The notes beneath the pieces are model-generated. The model made no database searches. It worked only from the letters and a program-made list of their open reading frames with translations, and was not told the origin of the DNA. DNA of 64,000 nt. It comes from Actinoplanes teichomyceticus ATCC 31121 (lineage in GTDB: Bacteria; Actinomycetota; Actinomycetes; Mycobacteriales; Micromonosporaceae). The stretch spans positions 1,028,001 through 1,092,000 of the forward strand of contig NZ_CP023865.1 in assembly GCF_003711105.1 (NCBI RefSeq). The letters run 5' to 3'. The position numbers were made by a program, and so were the translations under genes. Shown in pieces: positions 37,257 through 46,350 of the stretch. Within the stretch, counting starts at the first letter, position 1, and each line of letters opens with the position of its first letter.

Positions 37257-37622
37257 TTGCTGCGCCAGGCCGTCCTCGTCATTCTGCGTGACGCGGACTC
37301 TGACCAGCATGTCAAGGACCTGCTGAACATCACCACCGAACTTGCCGTGATCGCCCTGGCGAGAGAAGCTCTCGAGAGAACCTGGAAGGAAGCTGGCGTG
37401 GCCGTCGACCTGTCACAGACTGAACTGGCTCAATCATTTCGGGCTGAGGGACGCTCCGAAGGGCAACTGGCTACCGTCGCAGCGATCCTCCGGCACCGCG
37501 ACGGCCTCGCCGAAGACCAGCTGAGCGACATCGCCGAGAAGCTGGTCGCACACAACGGTGACGAGGCGGGCTTCACCGCCGCCGTCACTCCTGTGGAGGA
37601 ACTCATCGGGTTGCTCCGGTAA
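37257..37622 (+). CDS. Protein fragment of unknown function
   Basis: 121 codons from an ATG without a clear ribosome-binding site. The sequence is protein-like (ALERTWKEAGVAVDLSQTEL, FRAEGRSEGQLATVAAILRH), and the RAEGRSEGQ run resembles C-terminal tails of Rpn/PD-(D/E)XK-type proteins, which suggests the C-terminal end of a longer lost gene. I would call it a remnant. Confidence 0.45.
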   Translation: MLRQAVLVILRDADSDQHVKDLLNITTELAVIALAREALERTWKEAGVAVDLSQTELAQSFRAEGRSEGQLATVAAILRHRDGLAEDQLSDIAEKLVAHNGDEAGFTAAVTPVEELIGLLR

Positions 37623-38017
37623 GCGAAGACCTCCGAACATCATCCAGTCCGTGACGACCTCACGGGCCGGATTTCTGCCCCAGGGATGGGGCGAGTTCGA
37701 TCCGGCGTGCACCTCTGTGGTGCTGCGGACCGTGTCGGACCTAGTGTCAGTGGACGTCTTCGACTGCGGTCGACGCATCGGGCTGGGAAGTTCCAGCACA
37801 TCAGGGCCGTTCCCCTCGGCGCCATCGTCGGCCCACCGCAGCTCCTTCAAATCTGGGCTGGAGGCGGCCATCTGCATCGATAGTGGTCGGCGCGCCTGCT
37901 GGCCGGTCTGGGCCATGCCGCGGTCATCGCACTAACGCTCCAACCCTGGGCTATCGGAACGTGAGTCCACGGGATTCTCGGTCGAGACGTGGTTCACGGT
38001 GAGCTGTTCTGATCGGG
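37623..38017. other. Intergenic region, no gene recognised
   Basis: A plus-strand frame reaching 37935 has Ser/Pro/Arg-rich, non-protein composition. The remainder shows no promoter-like element I can support. It separates the fragment at 37257-37622 from the convergent gene at 38018. Confidence 0.4.
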
Positions 38018-38611
38018 TCAGGCAATCTGGACGTCGAGCCCTTCCATCTCCAACGCTTTGGTGAGAACACTCCGGGCCCTTTCACCGAGTTGCGCGAACC
38101 TCATGTTATATCCGGTCTGCCATGTCGTATCGGCTCGGACGATTCGGTAATCGGCCCGGCAGTCGTCTACTACCGCCCCGAAATCCTCATTGAGCTCTTC
38201 GGGATCCAACTGCAAGACGACCAGTCCGGTGGGGAATCCGATCTTTGCCGAGACCTGATCAAGCGTGGGATCAAACATGAGTCGCTCTTGAGGCGTGTAT
38301 AAGACCAGATGCCCGGCTCCTGCCCAATCGCCCAAAGACGACGTATGGGCAACAGCGGTGTCCTCAGCCACGTCGAAGGCTGTACCGAGTTGGAACGCTC
38401 CGGTGCGCCCGTGGGCGAGGACAGTGACGGGTACGGGTTCAGTTCGGATGCGCAGCAGTCCGGCCACACGGTCGAGTTGCGCAACCCTTTCTATGCATTC
38501 GGCTCGCTGCGCGTTGAGCATGTTGATCAGGCGCGCGGAACTATAAAGCAGCTGGACCCGCGTGGTGCCTGGCAACGAACGAAGCCCATTCTGCTGCGAT
38601 GACCTTCCCAT
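38018..38611 (-). CDS. Conserved-type hypothetical protein
   Basis: 197 aa, soluble, mixed alpha/beta. Segments VTVLAHGRTGAFQLGTAFDV, VAHTSSLGDWAGAGHLVLYT and LMFDPTLDQVSA read as a real folded domain; the spaced His/Asp residues are slightly reminiscent of transglutaminase-like or papain-like proteins, without a clear catalytic Cys. It stands alone. Function unknown. Confidence 0.6.
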   Translation of the reverse strand: MGRSSQQNGLRSLPGTTRVQLLYSSARLINMLNAQRAECIERVAQLDRVAGLLRIRTEPVPVTVLAHGRTGAFQLGTAFDVAEDTAVAHTSSLGDWAGAGHLVLYTPQERLMFDPTLDQVSAKIGFPTGLVVLQLDPEELNEDFGAVVDDCRADYRIVRADTTWQTGYNMRFAQLGERARSVLTKALEMEGLDVQIA

Positions 38612-38814
38612 CGTCCCCCCTACTGACGTCCAGCGCTTCGGTGCCGGTCGTCAGCGTAGCGGGGCAGGTGCCGCGCCGACTTTGCTGTCCTACCTGCCGG
38701 TGAATCCTTAGTTGGCCCTCGATACGACGATGGCGGACGGCGGGTGGGACACAACCCGTCTTTCGATGGACGGGCGCCGCCTGGAGTAAATGTCCGGGCG
38801 GCCGGTGACGGGCG

Positions 38815-38990
38815 TCACCGGCTCTTGGCGGCGGTCTGCGGTGAGGGTTTGGCCCAGCCGTTCTCGTTGGGTTGAGGGTCGGCCGGCGAAACGACTTCGT
38901 CGATACGGTCGAGGGTCTCGGCGCTGAGTTCGACGGTGGCGCGAGCATGTTCGAGATGTTCTGTCGGGAGGGCTCTGACGATCGGAGCGG
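38815..38990 (-). pseudogene. Relic of the C-terminus of an aldo/keto reductase
   Basis: The minus-strand frame encodes APIVRALPTEHLEHARATVE, then LSAETLDRIDEVVSPADPQP and ENGWAKP. This is the closing helix region of aldo/keto reductases (the LEQLEDN-type helix followed by LDRIDEIV.P). The barrel is absent. It lies between a DUF262 gene and the gene at 38018. Confidence 0.6.
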
Positions 38991-39025
38991 TGATTGCGCG
39001 GTGGCGCGAAGCGTTCGCAACTCCG

Positions 39026-41266
39026 TCATAGCCCGGCGGCAATGAGGTCCTTGAGCAGCTGCACTCCCTTTTGGACGCGATCTTCATCATCGAACAGGCG
39101 GCCGTCGCGTTGGTGTTGCGGGAGCCGCAGCAGATTGTCATCCCCGATTCCCCAGGCATGGCAGACTGCCGTGAAGGCCAGGAGATCAGCCTCGGTGGGT
39201 GGCGGCATGAGCTGGAAGCCTTGAGTGACGCATCTGATTGCTGTCCTGCTCTTGTACAGGGTCATCCAACGCGCGGCGGTCTCGTAACCCATGAACCACG
39301 GATCTTCGACAGCGCCCGGACAGTCGACCTCTTCCCACACAGCCAACAGGAACGGGTCGCGGTACCAGCTGTTCAACTGGGTCTTGTCCAGCATGCACAG
39401 CCGGAAGCTCATGTGGCCGCCTTCGGCGAAGTAGATTCCTGACTTTCCCGCGCGCATGGCGTCGTATTTGACGAGGTAGTACCGCCAGTCGAAGGTGTCT
39501 TGTTCAGCGAGCCAGTCATTGCGAATCGTGCGCAGCGCGCCGGGTAGGTCGGTGGTAGCGCCGGCGACTGCGTCAAGTAGTTCGGCAAGGACCTTCGCGG
39601 TACGGCTCAGGTTAGCCCGCCGTGTACCGGTGAGCAGCTCACGCCACCAGCGATCATCTTCGGGGGATCCAAACCTGAAGGAACGGGGATTGCGGCGCCG
39701 GGAATAGTCGCCGGTGGCCAGGAGGGCGCCGGTCAAAGCCGGCCACAGGCTTTGGTCAGCCATGATCTTCCGGAAAAGGGCTGCACGGGCGGGGAGCCGG
39801 TCGGCATCGAGTTCGATGCCGACGAGGGAGCCGCGCAGCAGCCGATGATCCTCAAGATCGAATACGATATCGGTCAGGTCGGGATGTACCGCGAGGAACG
39901 CGGCCTTGGCTCTCTCATCGTCGATTTGGGCTTCGTTGAAAGCCGACAGATTCGCCAACGCTTGCTCATGTGAGGAGCCGCGGACCAAGGCCGCGACTTC
40001 CCGCACGAGGGCGGGCATGTTCTCCAGACGAAGCTCGTTGCTAGAAGCTTCCAGCAGATTGCGCAGGATCCGGAGCCGGCGGGGAAATCCCTCGGTCCGG
40101 TGGATGCGGTGGATGAGGACGGCGTACAAGGTGAGGGTCTCGGCCCAGCCGAACGGCCGACTTCCGCCAAATGTATAGCTGTCGCAGCAGGCCCGGAAGT
40201 GGTCGATCTGCCTGGCGCCGAATAACAACACCTTCTCCGAGCGACGCGAGATGTCATTAGTCAACAGGCCTGCGAAAAGGCTGGCGACATCGATGTCCCG
40301 CCAGGCGTCGAAGGCGTCGAAGAGGAAGTCGAGGTTAGCAGGACCGTTCGCGGTGTCCGGGCTGAATACGGCCTCTGCTCGTGGCTCCAGCCGCCCTCGG
40401 GCGATTGTTCCGTTCTGCCACTCGGTGACCTGGGTGACGAAGGCGAAGTAACGAATGAGCTCATCGTCAACGATGTCGTCGGTGCCGCGATAGGCCCAAA
40501 ACACATCAGACCAGGCGCCGTCGATGCGTTCAGCGAACTCTGCTGCCCGCGGTGAGCCTTCCAGCGCCTTCTCGAACCTGGCCTTGAAGTTCTCGAATGG
40601 CGTCAGCGGCTTACCGCGGGAGTTCATCTTGATATAGAGCTCGTCACCGGCGCCCATCTCCTCAATAGGCAGCAGGTGGAACGAGATCGCCGGTTCCGCT
40701 TCGTCGGTAAGCCGTACCCAGGCCATTGGCAGGTCGATGTCGTGGAAGCGGCTGTCGATCGCGTCGATCATCACCAGCATGGACCGGATGGTCGGATCGT
40801 GACGCCACACGTGCAGGTACCACGACTGGTCTTTGATCCAGGCGGACGGGTTCGTGACCGTCGCAGGCGGCGGGTTCTCGGTGAGCCGCTCGCAGAACAG
40901 CCGCGCACTGGCTCTGGTTGCATAAGAGAACCGCGTCCAGTCCAGGCCGGCCTCGAGTCGTTCCGTGCGGAAGGCGATATACCAATGAAGTAGGAACAGG
41001 GTCGTGAGCCGTTGCTGACCGTCTAGCGGCCGCAGCGTGCCGTCTCGGACGTCACCGTAGACGAAGTCCAAGCCCACCCGGGTTTCTCCGGCGGCCGCCG
41101 CGAGCAGGACGTCGAGGAAATCGGATCGTATGTCGGCGACGTCGGCGTCGGCTCGTCCCTGGGCGTAGTCGCGCTGGATCAGCGGGATCTCGATACGTTC
41201 GATGGTGAGGGCTTCGTCGTCACGGGGACAAAAGAGGCCGACGTAGCTGGTGACGATGCCGCTCAT
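39026..41266 (-). CDS. DUF262-domain protein (GmrSD-like restriction component)
   Basis: 746 aa. The ParB-like DUF262 domain is at the N-terminus: IPLIQRDYAQGR, then TLRPLDGQQRLTTLFLLHWY with the nucleotide/DNA-binding DGQQR motif, and the following LYIKMNSRGKPLTPFENFKARF. The C-terminal 400 residues are helical and unlike DUF1524, so this protein lacks the usual HNH end. ATG 41266 overlaps the stop of the other DUF262 gene by 4 bp. As a pair they resemble type IV restriction systems that attack modified DNA. Confidence 0.85.
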   Translation of the reverse strand: MSGIVTSYVGLFCPRDDEALTIERIEIPLIQRDYAQGRADADVADIRSDFLDVLLAAAAGETRVGLDFVYGDVRDGTLRPLDGQQRLTTLFLLHWYIAFRTERLEAGLDWTRFSYATRASARLFCERLTENPPPATVTNPSAWIKDQSWYLHVWRHDPTIRSMLVMIDAIDSRFHDIDLPMAWVRLTDEAEPAISFHLLPIEEMGAGDELYIKMNSRGKPLTPFENFKARFEKALEGSPRAAEFAERIDGAWSDVFWAYRGTDDIVDDELIRYFAFVTQVTEWQNGTIARGRLEPRAEAVFSPDTANGPANLDFLFDAFDAWRDIDVASLFAGLLTNDISRRSEKVLLFGARQIDHFRACCDSYTFGGSRPFGWAETLTLYAVLIHRIHRTEGFPRRLRILRNLLEASSNELRLENMPALVREVAALVRGSSHEQALANLSAFNEAQIDDERAKAAFLAVHPDLTDIVFDLEDHRLLRGSLVGIELDADRLPARAALFRKIMADQSLWPALTGALLATGDYSRRRNPRSFRFGSPEDDRWWRELLTGTRRANLSRTAKVLAELLDAVAGATTDLPGALRTIRNDWLAEQDTFDWRYYLVKYDAMRAGKSGIYFAEGGHMSFRLCMLDKTQLNSWYRDPFLLAVWEEVDCPGAVEDPWFMGYETAARWMTLYKSRTAIRCVTQGFQLMPPPTEADLLAFTAVCHAWGIGDDNLLRLPQHQRDGRLFDDEDRVQKGVQLLKDLIAAGL

Positions 41267-42978
41267 ACAGTGTCCGAATCGGTGAGATATGGGGTGAGCA
41301 GACGCAGCATCTCGGCGAGGTAGCCTTCCCGGTCCTTGGCTCCCCAGAAATGCAGCTGCTGAGCGGGCGCGTCGGTGTAGTACTTCAGGAACGCGTCGCG
41401 CGTGCACGCGGGTATGTACGTGCCGGCCTTGTCCCGTTCGATGATCGCTTGCCGTTTCACCTCGAAGACGGAGTTGCTCAGGGCGCTGTTGTCGCCACTA
41501 GCGAGTAGAGCGAGGTTGGCGATCGAGTGCACCTCGTCGCCGGTGTTGCCATCGGCGGAGAGGCGGCGAACGATGCGGTCTTCGAGTTCACGGAACTTGT
41601 CCTCGGGCAGCGGGCTGGTCGCCAGCGCGGCGGCGATGTCGGCGAGCAGGCTGTCGCGTTCGGCCTCGTCGTCGGCCGGGACGGCCGTCAACGCCTCGCG
41701 GTGCAGCCGAAGCCAGGCCGTCCACTGTTCGGCCCGGCGCAGGGGCTCCGCATTCTGGGCGTGGATGTGTTCCAGCGACCAGGTCCCGGACGCGTGAGCT
41801 TGGAATGAGTACCGCTCGGAGGAGCGGGTACGCCGGCGGATGGACTCCACGTTCATCAGTAGCAGGACCTCGGTGCACTTCTCAGCGGGGTATGTCAGCT
41901 CTTTAACCTGGTCAGCTGACCTACTGAGCCGGGCGCGGATCCGGTCTGTGAGGGCGACATCGAGCGCGGATCTGGCCTGGTCGCGGGCGAGGTCCACCAC
42001 AGCCTCGAACGGCTCCCCGACCGCCACCAGAAAACCGATCCGGTGATAGAGGTCCCGGTCTTCGTACCAGCCGAGCAGCATCGAGTGCATGTCCTGGATG
42101 TCGTTCCACACCGCGTGCGCCGACTGCTCGATGCGGGGCCGCAACGTTTCAAAAGTGTGAAAAAGAGGCCGCGGCCCTCTTGCCGGCGGCTTGGCGATGG
42201 CGTCGGCAAGGGTGTCGAGGATCAGGCGAATGTGTGTCGCCTCTTCACGGGCCTTCTTGGTGACGAACGCCCAGACCTCGGGCGCCCGCAAGTCCCGTTC
42301 GATCACATCCCATTGCGCCGCGACCTCGTGGGCCCGGTCGGTTTGCCCGGCCGTGTCGCGAATCCTGGCCAGCAGCAGCGCCTTGATGAGTTCGGCGTCG
42401 GTCAGCGGGATCCGGCCGACGTTGAGTCGCCGGAAGAGTTCTTTGGAGTCCATGTGCGGGGGCGCTTCGTACCAGATGACCTGTACGAACTTGGACATGG
42501 CGGTGTACAGGTCGATCGCTGCCTGTAGCTGATTAGGCTGACGTTCAAACCACCCGCGGATGCATTCGTAGGCTTGGTATATGTGAAAGAAGTCGATGTT
42601 GCGGGTGTGATCGTCGGCGTTCAGTTCCGACAGGTAGACATGGCTCTCCGGCCTCGTTTCGTACTCCAGGGAGTAGCGCGGGTTCGCTGCGGGAAGCGCG
42701 TTGCGCCGGATGTACTCAAGAATGAGAAAGAGTGTCGTCAAGCGCTGCTGTCCGTCTACAAGCTCCCACTTGCCGTTGGTCAGCTTCTTCACCACGATGG
42801 GCTGAAGATAGTACGGTTTGCCGTCGCTGTTCTGGATGTCGTCCAGTAGCCGGCCCACCTCGTGCTCGCCCCACCGGTAGCCGCGCTGATACCCGGGAAC
42901 GAAGAAGTGACCGTCGATGTCGCCGACGAAGCGCCGGTGCAGTGTCGCCTCTTCGAAGATCGGATCAGGCACGCCCAC
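41263..42978 (-). CDS. DUF262 and DUF1524 (HNH) protein, GmrSD-like
   Basis: 571 aa. Residues 20-90 form DUF262 (FFVPGYQRGYRWGEHEVGRL, KWELVDGQQRLTTLFLILEY). The C-terminal third has DUF1524: WSLEHIHAQNAEPLRRAEQW supplies the His-x-His of the HNH-like nuclease, and VHSIANLALLASGDNSALSN the closing motif. GmrSD-type proteins cut glucosylated or otherwise modified phage DNA with nucleotide dependence. It is first in the two-gene run. The target modification is not known. Confidence 0.87.
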   Translation of the reverse strand: MGVPDPIFEEATLHRRFVGDIDGHFFVPGYQRGYRWGEHEVGRLLDDIQNSDGKPYYLQPIVVKKLTNGKWELVDGQQRLTTLFLILEYIRRNALPAANPRYSLEYETRPESHVYLSELNADDHTRNIDFFHIYQAYECIRGWFERQPNQLQAAIDLYTAMSKFVQVIWYEAPPHMDSKELFRRLNVGRIPLTDAELIKALLLARIRDTAGQTDRAHEVAAQWDVIERDLRAPEVWAFVTKKAREEATHIRLILDTLADAIAKPPARGPRPLFHTFETLRPRIEQSAHAVWNDIQDMHSMLLGWYEDRDLYHRIGFLVAVGEPFEAVVDLARDQARSALDVALTDRIRARLSRSADQVKELTYPAEKCTEVLLLMNVESIRRRTRSSERYSFQAHASGTWSLEHIHAQNAEPLRRAEQWTAWLRLHREALTAVPADDEAERDSLLADIAAALATSPLPEDKFRELEDRIVRRLSADGNTGDEVHSIANLALLASGDNSALSNSVFEVKRQAIIERDKAGTYIPACTRDAFLKYYTDAPAQQLHFWGAKDREGYLAEMLRLLTPYLTDSDTV

Positions 42979-43636
42979 AATCTAGCTGAACGGTGGGTGG
43001 GACTGGGAGGTATCAGCGCTCGTGCGAACAAAGCTTCGCCTGCTGCGCGAGGCCAGACGGATCCCGTCGGCACCCATCGGGCGGCACGCTTGTGTTGATG
43101 CCGCGCATCGACGTCGACACAAGCGTTGGAGCACCCGTCTCAACTCATGGCACCAAGCGCAAGACCGGACGCTGGTGTGTCATCCCGAGGAGTTCCCGCG
43201 TCCGGGCGACAGACCAGCCGATTCCTGGGCGAGCACCGGGACACTCAATCCGGTTTCGCGGGCTGCGAGGTCGAATGCCTGGCCCAGCATGACCGGCTGC
43301 TCGCCGGGATAGCGGCCTACCGACTCAGTAGCGAAACCGGGGTATGACGGAGTTCCGCGAGGCGCCGCCATGCCGGCCTGCCGCCTGATCCGACAGAATC
43401 CGGATCTCGCGGCAGCGATACAGCAACGAGTCGACCGAAACTCTCCACGCCTGTTGCAGTTCGGCCAGGCGGCGCAGATCAGCTCGAGCCGGCAGCGCCG
43501 GCTTCCGTGGACCGGGCGGCGCGTAGGCGGATCAACGTCACGTTGCCGGGGCCATCGTCCATTGTGACCCGCGGGCCTGGTCACCCGGACCCGGCGGCCG
43601 TTGTCACCTCATTGCTGCCCTCATTTAAACAGTCCA
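42979..43636. other. Degraded region before a LuxR relic
   Basis: Both strands show many short overlapping frames without protein character or ribosome-binding sites. This is consistent with an old, rearranged remnant. No repeat or RNA gene was seen. Confidence 0.4.
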
Positions 43637-43762
43637 CCGCACACGCGCTTCATATCAGAGAGGCGACAGTGAGGGCCTATCTCACGCGCCTTCGAGAAGC
43701 TCTGCGCGTCCGACCGGAGCTCTGCTGTCCGGCGGGCCATCAACCTCGGCCTGCTCGATTGA
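43637..43762 (+). pseudogene. Frameshifted relic of a LuxR-type HTH
   Basis: One frame reads HALHIREATVRAYLTRL and, after a one-base shift, another reads FEKLCASDRSSAVRRAINLG then LLD and a stop at 43760-43762. Joined, they match the LuxR HTH (ISEATVRAHLTRIFEKLGVSDRTQAV-type). The receiver domain is missing, so only the last 40 codons of the gene survive. Confidence 0.65.
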
Positions 43763-43851
43763 CCCACCCGCTGCCAGGCGTTCCGCGACATCGTGAAGAC
43801 CCTCGCGATCGACGATCTTGAAATGTCATACCCTGCTGAGAATATGATCAA

Positions 43852-45984
43852 GTGACAGATACACCGGCTCGTCAGCGGACGCCTCTCCGTGAAAGCCACC
43901 CCACACTCGTCGTTCAGATCCATCCCGTACGCAACGGTGCTCTGGACGTAGCCGCACTCAGCTTCGGCAGCAACCGTAAGGTGTGGTGGCAATGCGCGGT
44001 AGCACCGGATCACGAGTGGGAAGCGATCGTGTCCAGCCGAGCCCGAATGGGCAACGGATGCCCGAGCTGCGCCGGCTATCAGGTGTCGGTGACAAACTCA
44101 TTGGCTACGCGGTTTCCGCAGGTCGCTGCCGAACTGGATCCCGATCGCAACGACGGCCTGACCGCCGACCAGATCGTTGCTGGCAGCAACCGCAAGCTGT
44201 GGTGGCGCTGCACCGCCGGCCCCGACCACACATGGCTCACCACTGTCAGCAGCCGCACCAGAGGTGGCACCGGGTGCCCGGCTTGCTCCGGAAATCAGGT
44301 GTCGGTGACGAACTCACTGGCCGCCCGGTTTCCGCAGGTCGCTGCCGAACTGGACTCCGATCGCAACGACGGCCTGACCGCCGACCAGATCGTTGCTGGC
44401 AGCAACCGCAAGCTGTGGTGGCGCTGCACCGCCGGCCCTGACCATCAATGGCAGGCGACAGCCAACCGCAGAACCAGCCAGGGCACCGGATGCCCGGCTT
44501 GCGCCGGCTACCAACTGTCGGTGACAAACTCGCTGGCCGCGCGATTCCCGCAGATTGCCGCGGAACTCGACATGGACAGCAACGACGGCCTCACCGGTGA
44601 CCAGATCGTCGCTGGCAGCACCCGGAAGGTGTGGTGGCAGTGCATCAAGGGAGACGATCACCGATGGCAAACGACGATAGACAACCGCACTAGCGGCGGG
44701 CACGGCTGCCCATGCTGCGCCGGACGTAAGCCATCAACCACCAACTCGCTCGCTGCTCTGTTCCCTCAGATTGCCGCTCAGCTAGATCGTGAACGCAACG
44801 ATGGCCTCACCGGGGAGCGCATCGTCGCAGGTAGCAACCGCAAGGTGTGGTGGCAATGTCCCGAAGCAGCCGATCACCGCTGGCGAACTACGGTCAGCAA
44901 CCGTACTGGGCTCGGTCACGGTTGCCCTTGCTGCGCGGGTTTGCAGGCGTCGGTGACCAACTCACTCGCCGCTCGTTTCCCCGTGATCGCAGCCCAACTG
45001 GATCCCGACCGTAACAACGGGCTCACCGCCGACCAGATCGTTGCTGGCACCCACCTGCGCGTGTGGTGGCGCTGCCCCATCGCCGCAGACCACCTTTGGC
45101 AAGCCAGCGTCGTGGACAGAACCAGAGCTGGTCATGGTTGTCCAGGCTGTTCAGGGCGTCAGGCGTCGGTGACCAACTCACTCGCCGCCCGCTTCCCTGC
45201 GATCGCAGCCCAACTGGATCCCGACCGTAACAACGGGCTCACCGCCGACCAGATCGTCGCCGGCAGCAGCAGCATGAAGGTGTGGTGGCGCTGCCCCGTT
45301 GCTGATGACCACCGATGGCAGGCCACGCCAGGAAGCCGCACCGGGGGTGGAAACGGTTGCCCGGCGTGCGCGGGGCAACAGGCGTCCGTGACTAACTCAC
45401 TCGCGAGCCGATTCCCGGAGTTGGCCGCCCAGCTCGATCCCGTCCTCAACGGTGAAATCACGGGCCATCACCTGGTCCCCGGCAGCGATCGGAAGGTGTG
45501 GTGGCGGTGCATCGTTGATGTGAGTCACGCTTGGCAAGCCACCATCGCCAACCGAATCAACGCGGGCAGTGGATGCCCCGACTGCGCAGTCACGGGCTAC
45601 AAACCGAATCTTCCAGGTTTCATCTATCTGCTTACCCGCGGGGATTCCACCATCCAGCGCAAGCTGGGGATTACCAACGTTCCCAAGCGCAGGCTCACAA
45701 CACATACACGCAACGGCTGGACGGTCTTGGAGGTTTCCCCAGCGTTCGACGGCGCCGAAGCCCGGCGGGTAGAGAACGGCTTCTTCGCGCTACTGGCCTC
45801 ACGTGGCGTGCGGCAACAACGCGCCGACATCGTCGACCGCTTCGATGGATACACCGAAACGTGGGCCTACGATCACCTTCCGATCGACTCATTGGCCGAG
45901 GTGTACGTGCTGATCGGCTGGCAGCCAAAAGAGCTGGATCCCCACCAGATCCCGCTGCCCACCGAGACCAATCCCGAAAGCTGA
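43852..45984 (+). CDS. Zinc-ribbon repeat protein with GIY-YIG-like C-terminus
   Basis: 710 aa. About eight units of 72 residues each contain VWWQC or LWWRC, a D-H-x-W, and a closing GCPxCxG, the treble-clef zinc ribbon of DUF4379. Each unit thus has Cys, His, Cys, Cys ligands. Residues 588-655 differ: GFIYLLTRGDSTIQRKLGIT followed by NVPKRRLTTHTRNGW resembles the GIY-YIG nuclease core. TTGAAA and TATGAT near 43818-43848 may be its promoter. I infer a DNA-binding array that positions a nuclease, but the Tyr/Arg/Glu catalytic set is only partly evident. GTG start. Confidence 0.8.
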   Translation: MTDTPARQRTPLRESHPTLVVQIHPVRNGALDVAALSFGSNRKVWWQCAVAPDHEWEAIVSSRARMGNGCPSCAGYQVSVTNSLATRFPQVAAELDPDRNDGLTADQIVAGSNRKLWWRCTAGPDHTWLTTVSSRTRGGTGCPACSGNQVSVTNSLAARFPQVAAELDSDRNDGLTADQIVAGSNRKLWWRCTAGPDHQWQATANRRTSQGTGCPACAGYQLSVTNSLAARFPQIAAELDMDSNDGLTGDQIVAGSTRKVWWQCIKGDDHRWQTTIDNRTSGGHGCPCCAGRKPSTTNSLAALFPQIAAQLDRERNDGLTGERIVAGSNRKVWWQCPEAADHRWRTTVSNRTGLGHGCPCCAGLQASVTNSLAARFPVIAAQLDPDRNNGLTADQIVAGTHLRVWWRCPIAADHLWQASVVDRTRAGHGCPGCSGRQASVTNSLAARFPAIAAQLDPDRNNGLTADQIVAGSSSMKVWWRCPVADDHRWQATPGSRTGGGNGCPACAGQQASVTNSLASRFPELAAQLDPVLNGEITGHHLVPGSDRKVWWRCIVDVSHAWQATIANRINAGSGCPDCAVTGYKPNLPGFIYLLTRGDSTIQRKLGITNVPKRRLTTHTRNGWTVLEVSPAFDGAEARRVENGFFALLASRGVRQQRADIVDRFDGYTETWAYDHLPIDSLAEVYVLIGWQPKELDPHQIPLPTETNPES
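44089..45600 (+). repeat. 216-bp coding tandem repeats
   Basis: GTGAC(A/C/G)AACTCA-type starts occur at 44089, 44305, 44521, 44737, 44953, 45169 and 45388, that is, spacings of 216 bp five times and 219 bp once. Copies at 44089-44300 and 44305-44520 are almost identical over long runs, while others are more diverged, which points to recent duplication in part of the array. Confidence 0.92.
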
Positions 45985-46350
45985 CGAACTTAAGCAGCGG
46001 ATCGACGACGTCTCGCCGCAGAAGAGGCCTGCCCAACTCCGGCGACCTCGGTCACTGCCAGTGGTGAGCGCAGGGGTGACGCGGATTGACGTTGCCGATG
46101 TGGCCGCGTAGTTCGCGCAGGTCTACCCGGCCGATGCGGTGGTGTAGGACGTCGACGGTGTCCACGGAGCCAGATGTCGCCATCGGCAGCCGCTTCGATG
46201 CCCCAGGACTTCCCCGGGTATGCGGATGCCGCCATCGCCTGTAGCCGTGGAGCCGGTGTGGGGAACAATGACTACTACTGGCCGGCTTGGCATCGTCGAT
46301 ATCCGAGTGTCGGCCGCCTCGAACCAGCCGTACGTCACGGAGCCGAGCGG
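45985..46350. other. Intergenic region, no gene seen
   Basis: A plus-strand frame in phase with the following gene extends back to 46174 but is not protein-like before 46351. CGGAG lies 9 bases before the ATG at 46351. No other element was identified. Confidence 0.4.

Noticed and set aside
37558..37935. 125-codon plus-strand frame
   Set aside because: Ser/Pro/Arg-rich with no motif, overlaps the end of the 37257 fragment in another phase.
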